In this document: positions 19,650 through 28,160 of the stretch, piece by piece
Layout of the letters: each line of letters opens with the position of its first letter
Position numbering within the stretch: the stretch's first letter is position 1
NCBI GenBank assembly: GCA_021738625.1
Contig: JAIPBS010000006.1
Span: 80,944-144,943, forward strand
Length of the DNA: 64,000 bases
From: Bacteroidales bacterium
GTDB lineage: Bacteria > Bacteroidota > Bacteroidia > Bacteroidales > JAIOZK01
Direction: 5' to 3'
Notes under the pieces: model-generated
What the model was told of the DNA's origin: nothing
The model's database searches: none
What the model saw: only the letters and a program-made list of their open reading frames with translations
Position numbers and translations under genes: made by a program

Positions 19650-20036
19650 TTACAACTGGTTTAAGACCTTGGTCAGCTTGTGCTGGATTTCGGAGGCGAT
19701 CATTCCGAGCGTTTCGCTTTCGACTGCCTGCATAGAAGCCTTGGGATCGATGGCCGAAACCTCCACATAACCATTCTTTTTTTCTTCCAGGATGACATTG
19801 CAAGGCAACATGGTCCCGATCTTGTCTTCGGCCTGTAAAGCCCGGTATGCAAATTCAGGGTTGCAGGCGCCCAGGATCAGGTACTTTCTGAAATCCACAT
19901 CCAGCTTCTTTTTAAGAGTTTCCTGCACGTTGATCTGGGTGAGTACGCCAAAACCTTCTTTCTTCAATTCTTCTGTAACCTTTGTTACGGCCTTGTCGAA
20001 ATCCGATTTGATTTTTCTGCTAATGTAATATTTCAT
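19650..20036 (-). CDS. DUF302 domain protein
   Basis: A 128-residue cytoplasmic protein matching DUF302: an N-terminal FDKAVTKVTEELKKEGFGVLTQINVQ followed by YLILGACNPEFAYRALQAEDKIGTMLPCNV, the family's best-conserved block, including its Cys residues. Function is unknown; members often lie near stress or sulfur/redox genes. Here it is the last gene of the stress cluster, separated from dodecin by a terminator-like hairpin, so it may have its own promoter. It ends 2 bases from the pdxH stop on the other strand. Confidence 0.9.
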   Translation of the reverse strand: MKYYISRKIKSDFDKAVTKVTEELKKEGFGVLTQINVQETLKKKLDVDFRKYLILGACNPEFAYRALQAEDKIGTMLPCNVILEEKKNGYVEVSAIDPKASMQAVESETLGMIASEIQHKLTKVLNQL

Positions 20037-20055
20037 TGCAACAGATTTAGGAAAT

Positions 20056-20088
20056 TAAAAATGCGGCTGTCCGCGTGTAAACAGCCGC
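20056..20088 (-). terminator. Intrinsic terminator after dodecin
   Basis: GCGGCTGT (20063-20070) and ACAGCCGC (20081-20088) form an 8-bp stem with a 10-base loop. Read on the minus strand it is followed by ATTTTTAATTT, a plausible terminator for the dodecin transcript and a boundary before the DUF302 gene. Confidence 0.7.
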
Positions 20089-20112
20089 TGGTTTCAGTAT
20101 TTCTTTAAGGTA

Positions 20113-20316
20113 TTATCCTTCCAGTTCGAAGGAAATCTTTGCATTTACACCATAGGAAACGATCTCGCCGTTTTCTACATTGCAATTCATCTCCTTAACG
20201 TAAATTGATTTGATGTTTTTAACCGTTTTTTTGGCCTGTGTTAAGGCACTTTGTACGGCGTCTTCAAAACTTTTTTCTGATCCTGCTATAACTTCAATTA
20301 CTTTAACTATTTTCAT
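20113..20316 (-). CDS. Dodecin (flavin-storage protein)
   Basis: A 67-residue dodecin, a small dodecameric flavoprotein that binds and buffers FMN, FAD or riboflavin-type ligands. Recognisable features are KVIEVIAGSEKSFEDAVQSA, the AKKTVKNIKSIYVKE strand and the YGVNAKISFELE end, at the family's usual size. A strong Shine-Dalgarno (AAAGGAGAATG) precedes the ATG. A flavin buffer fits with the flavoprotein oxidoreductase encoded upstream in the same orientation. Confidence 0.93.
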   Translation of the reverse strand: MKIVKVIEVIAGSEKSFEDAVQSALTQAKKTVKNIKSIYVKEMNCNVENGEIVSYGVNAKISFELEG

Positions 20317-20524
20317 GACATTCTCCTTTTTTTGTGATTCAAAATCAATTTTGCTTTCAATTTTCTCTAAATACTCAAGAATGATACCATCGGGCCGAAT
20401 GATTTTCCGGTTTCTGCAATACTGCTGTTCTTAGCTGAGAACGCTCAATAGAGCAGTTGTAAAGAAAATGGGCCGCACGATTTCTGTTGAATCTTTCCCT
20501 AATTGTGTTGATAATTTTTCACAA

Positions 20525-21079
20525 TCAGGTTTGCTTTTTGATCTCTTCACTGACCGAGGCACGAAGGCTATCGTAGCGCTGGTTAAACCATTTTTTTACA
20601 TCCTGCCATTTACCGGATGAATCCTTTGCCAGTTCATTGATTTTAAGGGAGAATTCATCGCGTTTGGCTTTCATATCAACGATTGTTTTTTCCAGTCTTT
20701 TTCGGCCTTCTATGGATCTCTTTTCCGCGATCAGCTGAAGCTCTTCAATATTCTTATTGAGTTTATCCAAACTGGTCCGGGTACGATCAATGAACGTTTC
20801 GCGTTCATTTTCCACCTCCTCAATGGTTTTGTCCAGTTCCTCTATGGCTTTTGTTACCTGACCTCCCTGCGCTTCTTTCACCTTGTCGAATTTATGTTCA
20901 AGCTCTTCACGTTGTTTGTGAAGCCGGTCGGCTCTTCTTTTCAGCTTTTGCCGTTTTGAACGGTAATCTTTTTCAAGTTCCGAAATTTCGTTCAGGAATT
21001 TGGCTTCGGCTTCCAGTATACCCGACATCAGCTCTTTCAGTCTGCCTTCGGTTTGTGATATGTATTCCTTTTTTTTCAT
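20525..21079 (-). CDS. Coiled-coil protein of the stress cluster
   Basis: From the ATG at 21079 this gives 184 residues that are almost entirely charged coiled coil (about 10-165: repeated E/K/R/L heptads), with no signal peptide or membrane helix. The open frame continues upstream to 21226, but that part lies within the end of the next gene and has no coding character, so the shorter start is chosen. It resembles Sll1863-type stress-response coiled-coil proteins (weak recollection). It lies 16 bases downstream of the neighbouring stop, in the same orientation as the redox/stress genes. Confidence 0.72.
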   Translation of the reverse strand: MKKKEYISQTEGRLKELMSGILEAEAKFLNEISELEKDYRSKRQKLKRRADRLHKQREELEHKFDKVKEAQGGQVTKAIEELDKTIEEVENERETFIDRTRTSLDKLNKNIEELQLIAEKRSIEGRKRLEKTIVDMKAKRDEFSLKINELAKDSSGKWQDVKKWFNQRYDSLRASVSEEIKKQT

Positions 21080-21095
21080 TTCTGCACAATTTAGA

Positions 21096-22019
21096 TTATT
21101 TGATGTTCTCACAGGGAATTTCATAATCGTAGTATCCCTGCAGTTTCTGAGAGAGCCTGACATCGTCCCACTGGTTGTTGCCCAGGTGGTCCTGAGTGTA
21201 TCTGGCTGTATGCACGAAGCATTCATTTTCGAATCCGCTGTAGGCTACCACCGCTATGAAAGACCGGTTCAGGATGTTTCCTTCCATATCTTCGGCATAT
21301 TGCCATTCACCGGCGGGCTCAACAATCACGGCTTCCACGGGCGTTAAACCGGGATACATGTTTTTTGATGCAACCAATATCCCTTCTTCCACTTCCTGAT
21401 GTAGTATGGTGGGTTCAGGCAAGCCAACCTTGAACTTGTTTTTAAAAGTTTCAAGCAAGGATCTATCTACCAGCAGTGTAAAGGATCCTTTGCTAAGAGC
21501 CCGTTTCTTAATGCCGGGTTGTTCCACACTCATAGCTTTGATCTCAACTTCTACAAGGTGATTGCCATTTTCGAGTTGCTCCACGGCCTCTATCCAGTCG
21601 TTAACCGTCAGGCTATATTCATATTTCTGATTCCGTTCGGGGGCAATGGCGAAATCAATGATGGTATTTTGTTTGAATACTTCCGGAGGCATTTCATCCA
21701 GCCAGCGGATCACCTCTTTGCCGTCGATGTATATGATCATGGCATAGTTGTAATCGAACAGATCCATTTCGAAATCATACCTCCAATTGTACTCATCATA
21801 GTATTCGGCGAGGGGTTTTTTCAGAAAGGCCCTGCCATAAATTGTTTCAGTGATCCCGAACCGATCCTTGTAATTTTTGTTTTCTATTTTCTCAAGTGTC
21901 AGTTCGCTGTTGCTGAATATAATATCGCCCGCGTATTGATTGTGCAAATCTTTCTCCTGTGCATTGCCTGCAAGGGAAATGATCATCAGAGAAAAAATGG
22001 TTATTATGATGCGTTTCAT
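21096..22019 (-). CDS. Secreted hypothetical protein of the stress cluster
   Basis: From the ATG at 22019 the protein has 307 residues with a classic signal peptide (cleavage near LAGNAQ). An ATG at 22040 that overlaps the upstream stop by 4 bases would add seven residues. The mature part is beta-rich with many Tyr/Asp/Glu. I do not recognise a family. Being exported, it sets this cluster apart from a purely cytoplasmic stress operon. Translational coupling with the oxidoreductase gene is possible through the ATGA at 22037-22040. Confidence 0.7.
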   Translation of the reverse strand: MKRIIITIFSLMIISLAGNAQEKDLHNQYAGDIIFSNSELTLEKIENKNYKDRFGITETIYGRAFLKKPLAEYYDEYNWRYDFEMDLFDYNYAMIIYIDGKEVIRWLDEMPPEVFKQNTIIDFAIAPERNQKYEYSLTVNDWIEAVEQLENGNHLVEVEIKAMSVEQPGIKKRALSKGSFTLLVDRSLLETFKNKFKVGLPEPTILHQEVEEGILVASKNMYPGLTPVEAVIVEPAGEWQYAEDMEGNILNRSFIAVVAYSGFENECFVHTARYTQDHLGNNQWDDVRLSQKLQGYYDYEIPCENIK

Positions 22020-22036
22020 GGCTAAAATTGCTCCTT

Positions 22037-23281
22037 TCATTGTTTTGTTATTTTAGGAATATCGTTGATGCTGTTGTTAGCGTTCTCGATTCGTCTCGGG
22101 TCTTCTATAAGGGTTTTATTTCTGATCCAGCTGCCAGCTGCTTCTCTCTCTTCATCCGGCCTGCTGCCCATGATAAAAGCGGCCACCAGCCAGTTTTTTT
22201 CAAAATACCAGGTGCTGAAATCCCCTTCTTCGAGCGATCCGCGGTTGTAAGTTTTGTCGGTTGTGTGGTTGTCGCCGAAATACTCGTACGACAGGTCAAA
22301 CACATCGGAAAAGAAATAGGGCAGAAAGATGTATGGTTCGCGTTTGCCCGTCATTACTTTGGCAGCATGTTTTCCTTGTTCAAAAGCATTTTCCCAGTGT
22401 TCCACATGCCTGATCTTGTCGAATATCAAATCGGGAAACTGGGCGATGTCGCCGGCTGCATATACATCCGGTACATTGGTTTCGCAAAATTCGTTCACCA
22501 CTATACCGGTTGAAATGTTCAGGCCGGAATCTTCAAACAACTTTACGTTGGGCTCTACGCCAACTCCTGCAACTACCATGTCGGTTTCAAGCACTTTTCC
22601 TGATTTCAGCTCAACTTTTTCAATATTATTATCACCGATAAATTTGATGACTTCATCTTTTTTGATCAACTCGACGCCTTTCTCCCTGAAATAGTTTTGG
22701 AAGAATGCGGCAACATCGACCGTTGCAAACTTCGACAACAGCCGGTCTTCCGGGAAAACCATGGTAACCTCCAGGCCCATCTGGTTCAGGGATGCAGCCA
22801 TCTCCGTGCCGATATACTGACCACCGACCACAATTGCTTTTTGTGCCTTGTCGGCGGCTTCTCGTATTTTTTTGGCCTGCGGCAAATTGCGCAGGTAAAA
22901 TATGTTTTTAAGGTCGCTTCCCGGAAGGCTGAGCTTGATCAGTTTAGAGCCCAGTGCGATCAGTAGTTTCTCGTATTCGAGCGAATCGCCATTGTCGAGC
23001 TCAACTCTTTTGGCTCCGAAGCTAACCGATTTGGCACAGGTTTCCAGGTAGACTTCAATACCATGTTCTTGATAAAACTTTTTGGTATTGATCAGGATCT
23101 CATCCATGCCGGCGTCATCCGTCATAAATCCTTTCGACATGGGCGGCCTGTTCATGGGCAGGATGGATTCGGCCGTTACGATGGCCAACTCTTCCTTATC
23201 AATGCCCTGTTCAACAAATTCTTCTGCTGCATATCCTGCGGTGGTTCCTCCGCCAAGTATGATGTATTTGAAATGTTTCAT
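22037..23281 (-). CDS. FAD-dependent oxidoreductase (AIF/ferredoxin-reductase-like)
   Basis: A 414-residue two-dinucleotide-binding flavoprotein. FAD site: YIILGGGTTAGYAAEE (about 5-20). NAD(P)H site: AIVVGGQYIGTEMAASL (about 145-161). Second FAD motif: DVYAAGDIAQFPD (about 270-282). The closing FSTWYFEKNWLVAAFIMG resembles the AIF-like reductase C-domain. No redox-active CxxC is seen, so it is not a disulfide reductase. It probably transfers electrons from NAD(P)H to a ferredoxin, a quinone or a small acceptor. Neighbouring dodecin could supply flavin. Confidence 0.88.
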   Translation of the reverse strand: MKHFKYIILGGGTTAGYAAEEFVEQGIDKEELAIVTAESILPMNRPPMSKGFMTDDAGMDEILINTKKFYQEHGIEVYLETCAKSVSFGAKRVELDNGDSLEYEKLLIALGSKLIKLSLPGSDLKNIFYLRNLPQAKKIREAADKAQKAIVVGGQYIGTEMAASLNQMGLEVTMVFPEDRLLSKFATVDVAAFFQNYFREKGVELIKKDEVIKFIGDNNIEKVELKSGKVLETDMVVAGVGVEPNVKLFEDSGLNISTGIVVNEFCETNVPDVYAAGDIAQFPDLIFDKIRHVEHWENAFEQGKHAAKVMTGKREPYIFLPYFFSDVFDLSYEYFGDNHTTDKTYNRGSLEEGDFSTWYFEKNWLVAAFIMGSRPDEEREAAGSWIRNKTLIEDPRRIENANNSINDIPKITKQ

Positions 23282-23305
23282 GTTATTCGTAGGTTTAATT
23301 TGTGA

Positions 23306-24457
23306 TTAAAATCTAAGTATCGCATTCATGGGCGTGGAGCTTTCCGGCATTTCATCCTCTTTCATGATATAACTTCTGCCTCCGTTGAGTACGGTCTGTA
23401 TGGCAGCCAGGTTGGTTAGCTCCGCATTGTTTTTGGTTTGTTTTTCATCTGTTTTCACACTATTGGTTGAGCGAAAATAATTGCCCCAAATCACCTCGTT
23501 TTCATTTAGGAAAAGCGTATCGATCCGTCCGTTGATAGCAGCCGGAACGATTTGATCCGTTTGATAGGATGCGTTGTTATTGCTCAGCGCCTGTTCAAAA
23601 GCGGCTTTTTGCTCCCGCTTATGTTTGTTGAATTCGTCTTCCAGCAATTGCTGGCCCATTTGGTGCACTTCGCTCAGGTGCTGTTGTTTGCGGGTGTTGA
23701 TGATTTCCTGATGAATGTTTTTGTAATCGCTGATTTGATTAAAGTATGAAGCAATGTAATCAACCGAAGCAATCAGCAGGGTTTCCTTTTTGTCGTGCAG
23801 TTCATTCATCACTCCATCGTTAACTGCCCGCAGAAACTTCACGACTTCATCCTTTTTATCGTCTTTTCCTTCGCCATGACCATGGAACATGGTTTTGTCA
23901 AAACCCGTTTGTCCTTCCCTGAATTGCAGGTACTTTTGTTCAAAATCGTGTCCGACCACATCCTTCAGATTTCTCGGGATATCCTCTCCTAAATCCACTT
24001 TCTCAATGGATCCGGGAGTGCATTCATACAAATGCACATCCTGCAGGTCGATTTTCAATATATAAAATTTAAAGTCCGTGTTCAACAGGGGTACCAAAGG
24101 TTTCAGGTAGAAATGGTTGGAAATGTAAACGAATTCGTTTAAGGTATGCGGTGACCGAATATATTCAAAATGATCCTTCGACCTGAACAATGCCAGCCCA
24201 TTTTGCTGGTTGTTCCAGAAACCTGTGTCCTCTAGCAGGTTCTGAAGGGGTTTCAGGAAGTCATCAATTTCACGTGGTTTTAGTTCCCAATTCTCCAGCT
24301 GCTCACCGGCTTCTTTAATCTGGTTTTTTAAATTGATGTTATCCTTGCGTTCGTTCACTTCCATACCATATTTATGCGTAGGTATGAAAATACTCAGGCA
24401 ATGCGGATGCTCCGCGGCTGCCATTCGTTCAAATTTTTCCTTGTTAAGTTGATCCAT
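23306..24457 (-). CDS. baeRF3-family protein (bacterial archaeo-eukaryotic release-factor-like)
   Basis: A 383-residue cytoplasmic protein starting with HPHCLSIFIPTHKYG, the signature opening of the baeRF families, with eRF1-like domains and a later NDGVMNELHDKKETLLIASVDY block. These proteins are thought to act in ribosome rescue or stress-dependent translation, mostly by gene-neighbourhood inference, and the GGQ peptide-release motif is not evident here. A strong Shine-Dalgarno (AAGGAGAATG) precedes the start. It lies 9 bases after the universal stress protein gene, so co-transcription is likely. Confidence 0.82.
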   Translation of the reverse strand: MDQLNKEKFERMAAAEHPHCLSIFIPTHKYGMEVNERKDNINLKNQIKEAGEQLENWELKPREIDDFLKPLQNLLEDTGFWNNQQNGLALFRSKDHFEYIRSPHTLNEFVYISNHFYLKPLVPLLNTDFKFYILKIDLQDVHLYECTPGSIEKVDLGEDIPRNLKDVVGHDFEQKYLQFREGQTGFDKTMFHGHGEGKDDKKDEVVKFLRAVNDGVMNELHDKKETLLIASVDYIASYFNQISDYKNIHQEIINTRKQQHLSEVHQMGQQLLEDEFNKHKREQKAAFEQALSNNNASYQTDQIVPAAINGRIDTLFLNENEVIWGNYFRSTNSVKTDEKQTKNNAELTNLAAIQTVLNGGRSYIMKEDEMPESSTPMNAILRF

Positions 24458-24466
24458 GCATTCTCC

Positions 24467-25333
24467 TTATTTTTTATTCTGATGAAAAACCAATACCGGT
24501 TTATCTGTGTTGAAAACTACTTTTTGGGTTTTGCTTTTTGTGAAAAGCTTCGACCAGAAACCTTCCTTTTCTTTCAGTATGGTAATCAGGTCGGCCTTGC
24601 TCTTCTCTGAATAATTCAGTATTCCTTCTACAACATCATTTGTTTTTAGTGTTTCGTATGAAATCTTTTCATAATCGATCTCTTTTTTAATCAGCTTTGT
24701 AAACCCTTCTGATTCGATCTTTTCCTCAAAGCTTTCTTCTTTCATCACATGTAATATGGTGATTCGGCTGTTAAAAGGCCGGAGGATACCGACCAGATTT
24801 TTCAGGGCCGTTTTATCTTCCTCCCTGAAATCGGTTGCATAAACAACATTTTCGAAGGGCTGGAAAGCTGCTGTTGGCGGGATCACGAATACGGGGGTGT
24901 TCAGATCCTCGAACAGGCGGTTGAGCGAATCCGTGAAAAATGCATCCAGGCTACTACTGCTGCCGCCACCGTGTACCGTCACAATATCCTCTCCCGGCTT
25001 GATCTCGGATATAACCGCATCCTCCACCAGCCCGAATTTGATCTTATAATCCAGTTTGGTTTTGATGTTCACGGTTTTATAAAGTTCTTCCACCATTTCC
25101 TTCATTCTTTTCCGGGCGGCTTTTTCTCTTTCGCGTGTTTCGGTTGTGTGGAACTGAATATCGGTGGTGCCGAGCTGTCCGGCCTCCGGGTATTTGATGA
25201 TAATGGAATGTATCAAAAGTACATCCAATTCAAGCGCTGAAGCCAGTTGCAAGCCATGCCGGATGGCGTTGTTGCTGTCTGCTGAAAAATCTGTGGGGAT
25301 TACTATCTTTTTGTTTTTTGTGCTCATGTTCAT
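24467..25333 (-). CDS. Tandem universal stress protein
   Basis: About 288 residues from the ATG at 25333 (MNMSTKNKK), or 286 from the ATG at 25327. It has two UspA-type halves: residues about 8-150 (KIVIPTDFSADSNNAIRHGLQLA...) and about 155-288 (FENVVYATDFREEDKTALKNL...). The ATP-binding G-x2-G-x9-G(S/T) motif is not clearly intact in either half, so it may be a non-ATP-binding type. It heads the minus-strand stress cluster. A two-hairpin repeat (25369-25470) lies just upstream in what should be its leader or promoter region. Confidence 0.88.
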   Translation of the reverse strand: MNMSTKNKKIVIPTDFSADSNNAIRHGLQLASALELDVLLIHSIIIKYPEAGQLGTTDIQFHTTETREREKAARKRMKEMVEELYKTVNIKTKLDYKIKFGLVEDAVISEIKPGEDIVTVHGGGSSSSLDAFFTDSLNRLFEDLNTPVFVIPPTAAFQPFENVVYATDFREEDKTALKNLVGILRPFNSRITILHVMKEESFEEKIESEGFTKLIKKEIDYEKISYETLKTNDVVEGILNYSEKSKADLITILKEKEGFWSKLFTKSKTQKVVFNTDKPVLVFHQNKK

Positions 25334-25368
25334 GAGAACTGAAAAATATATGCCAAAAGCCGGAAAGC

Positions 25369-25470
25369 TATACTGAATCTTACAAAAAATGGAAAGCATT
25401 TTCTGTTAGATTCAGTTATACCGATTGGAGCATAAGGTTAATCCTTGCAATCCTTTTCCGAATCGGTATA
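25369..25470. repeat. Dispersed two-hairpin element, copy A
   Basis: A 102-bp sequence made of two adjacent imperfect inverted repeats: TATACTGAATCTTA pairing with a TTAGATTCAGTTATA arm, then TATACCGATTGG pairing with CCGAATCGGTATA. A clearly related 103-bp copy lies inverted at 61533-61635, and a lone arm (TAAGATTCAGTATA) at 29150-29163. It may be a small non-autonomous mobile element or a structured leader. Confidence 0.75.
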
Positions 25471-25610
25471 AATCCATGGGTGCATAATATCATGATCTTC
25501 GCATCAGGGGCGGTATATAAAAATGTTAATCTCAGAGATTCACATGAATTGACCGTGGAGCAAAATAAGTGTGGGTAGTTGTGGAAATGAATCTACATAT
25601 TCAATCTTTA

Positions 25611-27452
25611 TCAGTTTGCTGATGATCTTTTAAGCCGGTCTATCTGCTGTTGGTTTTTATGAAGCAGATAGTTGCCGATCGCCAGAATATCCATCTCCGT
25701 TTGCATAAAGCATTTGAATGCATCCTCGGGAGAACAAACGATGGGCTCGCCCCTTACATTGAAACTTGTGTTAACAACAATCCCATAGCCGGTCAGCTTT
25801 TTGAATTCATTGATCAGTTGCCAGAAACGGGGATTTGTTTGTTTGTTCACACTTTGTATTCTTGCTGAAAAATCGATGTGGGTGACTGCCGGAATATCGG
25901 AACGCGGATGATAAAGGCGGTCATAAAGCGGTAGTTTATCATAACCCACCGGAAGTGGCTTTCTTCTTTCCTCTTTCACCGGAACCACAAAAAGCATATA
26001 GGGCGATGGAGAATTCGTTAGGAAGTATTCCCCGATGTCTTCTTCAAGTACGCCGGGTGCGAAGGGCCTGAACCCTTCGCGGTATTTGATATGCAGGTTC
26101 ATGATCTTTTGGGTTTCGGGCCTGCGTGCATCTCCGAGTATGCTTCTGTTGCCCAGCGCCCTTGGCCCGAACTCCATGCGCCCCTGAAACCAACCCGCTA
26201 TTTTTCCTTCTGAGATTTCTTTCGCTGTAAGGCGGCACAGCTCATCAAAATCATCATAATATTCATAAATGGCATTCTTTTTATCCAAGGCCAGCCGGAT
26301 GCTTCTGTCGTTATATGCAGGCCCGAGATAAGCTCCCTTCATGGAATCGGGCTGTTTGGCAGTCCTGATGTTTGCGGGATCGAGATACCAGGCCGCCAGG
26401 GCGGCTCCCAGAGCGCCACCGGCATCGCCTGCTGCAGGCTGTATCCAGATATCATCAAACAAGCCGGTTTGTTGCAACTTGCCGTTGGCCACGCTGTTCA
26501 GGGCAACGCCGCCTGCCATAACAAGATTCCTGCTGCCGCTTAGTTTCCGGGCGGTCTGTGCCAGCTTCATAACAATGTCTTCAGTAATGCGCTGTATGGC
26601 CAGGGCAAGGTCCATATGCGGTTGCCTGATCTCTGATTCGGGCTTGCGTCGTTCGATACCAAACAAGGCTTTCCATTTTTTATCGTGGGTCATTGTGAGG
26701 CCGGTGGCATAACGGAAGTATTTCATATTAAGCACAATGCTCCCGTCCTCTCTGAGGTCGACAATCTCCTGTTCGATCTTTTCTTTGAATGATTTGAACA
26801 GCTCTGAATCTGGATTGCCATAAGGGGCCAGGCCCATCAGCTTGTATTCTCCGCTGTTCACCCTGAAGCCCAGGTAATAGGTGAAGGCCGAGTAAAGTAA
26901 ACCCACCGAATGCGGGAAATGCAGTTCTTTCAGGATGCTGATTTGTTGCTGGCTGCCGTATGCAATTGCGGCCGTGGCCCATTCACCGACCCCGTCAATG
27001 GTAAGTATGGCCGCTTCATCGAAAGGGGAGGGGTAAAAGGCGCTGGCGGCATGGGCGTGGTGATGTTCGGTAAAATAAAAAGGTTGTATGGGTTTGCCGA
27101 TCTTGGAGAACTCTTTCTTTAACATGTTTTTCATGAAGAGTTTTTCTTTGATCCATACGGGCATGGATGAGAAAAAACTGACCAAACCCCGTGGTGCAAA
27201 AGCATGATAGGTTTCGAGCAAGCGCTCGAAGGTGAGATAGGGCTTGTCGTAAAAAACGATCCGGTCGATATCATCAAGTTTCAAACCCGCTTCTTCCAAA
27301 ACATAGCGCACTGCATGGGATGGGAAGGATGCATCGTGTTTTTTCCTCGTAAAACGCTCTTCCTGGGCAGCGGCGATGATCTCTCCATCCATCAGCAAAG
27401 CAGCCGCGCTGTCGTGATAAAAAGCCGATATACCCAGAATTATTTTGTCCAC
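25611..27452 (-). CDS. Carbamoyltransferase (NodU/CmcH family)
   Basis: A 613-residue O-carbamoyltransferase. The N-terminal domain (LGISAFYHDSAAALL, about 5-19) has the conserved His/Asp site and the metal-binding HHHAHAASAFYPS (near 127). The C-terminal YrdC-like part has GRMEFGPRALGNRSIL (about 425-440) and FRPFAPGVL. The reaction uses carbamoyl phosphate and ATP to carbamoylate a hydroxyl on a natural product or glycan. Next upstream on the same strand are DUF5989 and SxtJ-like genes, a triad I know from other genomes, but no biosynthetic scaffold gene is visible. Confidence 0.95.
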   Translation of the reverse strand: MDKIILGISAFYHDSAAALLMDGEIIAAAQEERFTRKKHDASFPSHAVRYVLEEAGLKLDDIDRIVFYDKPYLTFERLLETYHAFAPRGLVSFFSSMPVWIKEKLFMKNMLKKEFSKIGKPIQPFYFTEHHHAHAASAFYPSPFDEAAILTIDGVGEWATAAIAYGSQQQISILKELHFPHSVGLLYSAFTYYLGFRVNSGEYKLMGLAPYGNPDSELFKSFKEKIEQEIVDLREDGSIVLNMKYFRYATGLTMTHDKKWKALFGIERRKPESEIRQPHMDLALAIQRITEDIVMKLAQTARKLSGSRNLVMAGGVALNSVANGKLQQTGLFDDIWIQPAAGDAGGALGAALAAWYLDPANIRTAKQPDSMKGAYLGPAYNDRSIRLALDKKNAIYEYYDDFDELCRLTAKEISEGKIAGWFQGRMEFGPRALGNRSILGDARRPETQKIMNLHIKYREGFRPFAPGVLEEDIGEYFLTNSPSPYMLFVVPVKEERRKPLPVGYDKLPLYDRLYHPRSDIPAVTHIDFSARIQSVNKQTNPRFWQLINEFKKLTGYGIVVNTSFNVRGEPIVCSPEDAFKCFMQTEMDILAIGNYLLHKNQQQIDRLKRSSAN

Positions 27453-27461
27453 TTCTTCAAC

Positions 27462-27611
27462 TTAAAATAAAGTATAAATGAATGCTCCGGCAGCAGAGCC
27501 TTCAGTTAACACAAACAAGATCCCGATCAAAAGCAAAATGATAATAATGGGTACAAGCCAGTATTTTTTACGCGTTTTCAGAAATGCCCAAAGATCCTTT
27601 AAGAATTCCAT
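27462..27611 (-). CDS. DUF5989 small membrane protein
   Basis: A 49-residue protein starting MEFLKDLWAFLKTRKKYW, followed by one hydrophobic helix (LVPIIIILLLIGILFVL) and a short AGAFIYTLF end. This is the compact DUF5989 pattern that usually sits between an SxtJ-like gene and a carbamoyltransferase. It lies 5 bases after the SxtJ-like stop and 9 bases before the carbamoyltransferase start, so the three should be one operon. Role unknown; a membrane anchor for the enzyme is a guess. Confidence 0.87.
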   Translation of the reverse strand: MEFLKDLWAFLKTRKKYWLVPIIIILLLIGILFVLTEGSAAGAFIYTLF

Positions 27612-27616
27612 AAGCG

Positions 27617-28009
27617 CTAAAATGGGTTTTTGATATCGTTATTAGTAAATAATTTCTCCCTCTTCTCCATGACGGATTTTTTACCCTTTTTGAAATCTTT
27701 CAACCTTAAACTATCCTTTCCCACAAATCTGCGCACAAGGCCGACAGGGGTTACAATCAGCAAAAAGATTACCGTCATCAGCAATCTTGAAACCAGCCAG
27801 CCCAGCATATTGGTCAGGCCAATCCACAAAATGGCGGGATAATAAAAAGCACCTGGAAACAAGATATCAAGCAAAAGCAAGGGCGCTGCAATCTTTACAT
27901 ACAAGAAATCTCTGCTAAACCATGCGATCACCAGCAACACCAGCACGGCAAGCATGCCGGTTTCCCGGGATTGCTTTTTGGTGATGTTCGATGGAAAAAC
28001 AGTTTTCAT
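27617..28009 (-). CDS. SxtJ-like membrane protein
   Basis: A 130-residue integral membrane protein with about three helices (about 19-35, 38-56 and 60-88) and a basic cytoplasmic tail. The sequence fits the SxtJ family, found beside carbamoyltransferases in many phyla including the saxitoxin cluster from which it takes its name. Function is not established. It is the first gene of the triad with DUF5989 and the carbamoyltransferase. Confidence 0.85.
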   Translation of the reverse strand: MKTVFPSNITKKQSRETGMLAVLVLLVIAWFSRDFLYVKIAAPLLLLDILFPGAFYYPAILWIGLTNMLGWLVSRLLMTVIFLLIVTPVGLVRRFVGKDSLRLKDFKKGKKSVMEKREKLFTNNDIKNPF

Positions 28010-28160
28010 GTCTTCAAATGTATAAATAATGGAGGGGATTTGGAAATGTGCTTAAATAACCTTTTTCCAGGAAAGGAAATAAAAGCTCCTTTGTTATATT
28101 TAGGTCGACACGCTCAAGCCCTTGCGGCAAACAGTTCTTATTCAGACCAACTTATGGTTT

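Noticed and set aside
21080..21226. N-terminal extension of the coiled-coil gene in the stress cluster
   Set aside because: It overlaps the end of the neighbouring gene and has no helical or conserved character, so the start at 21079 was used.
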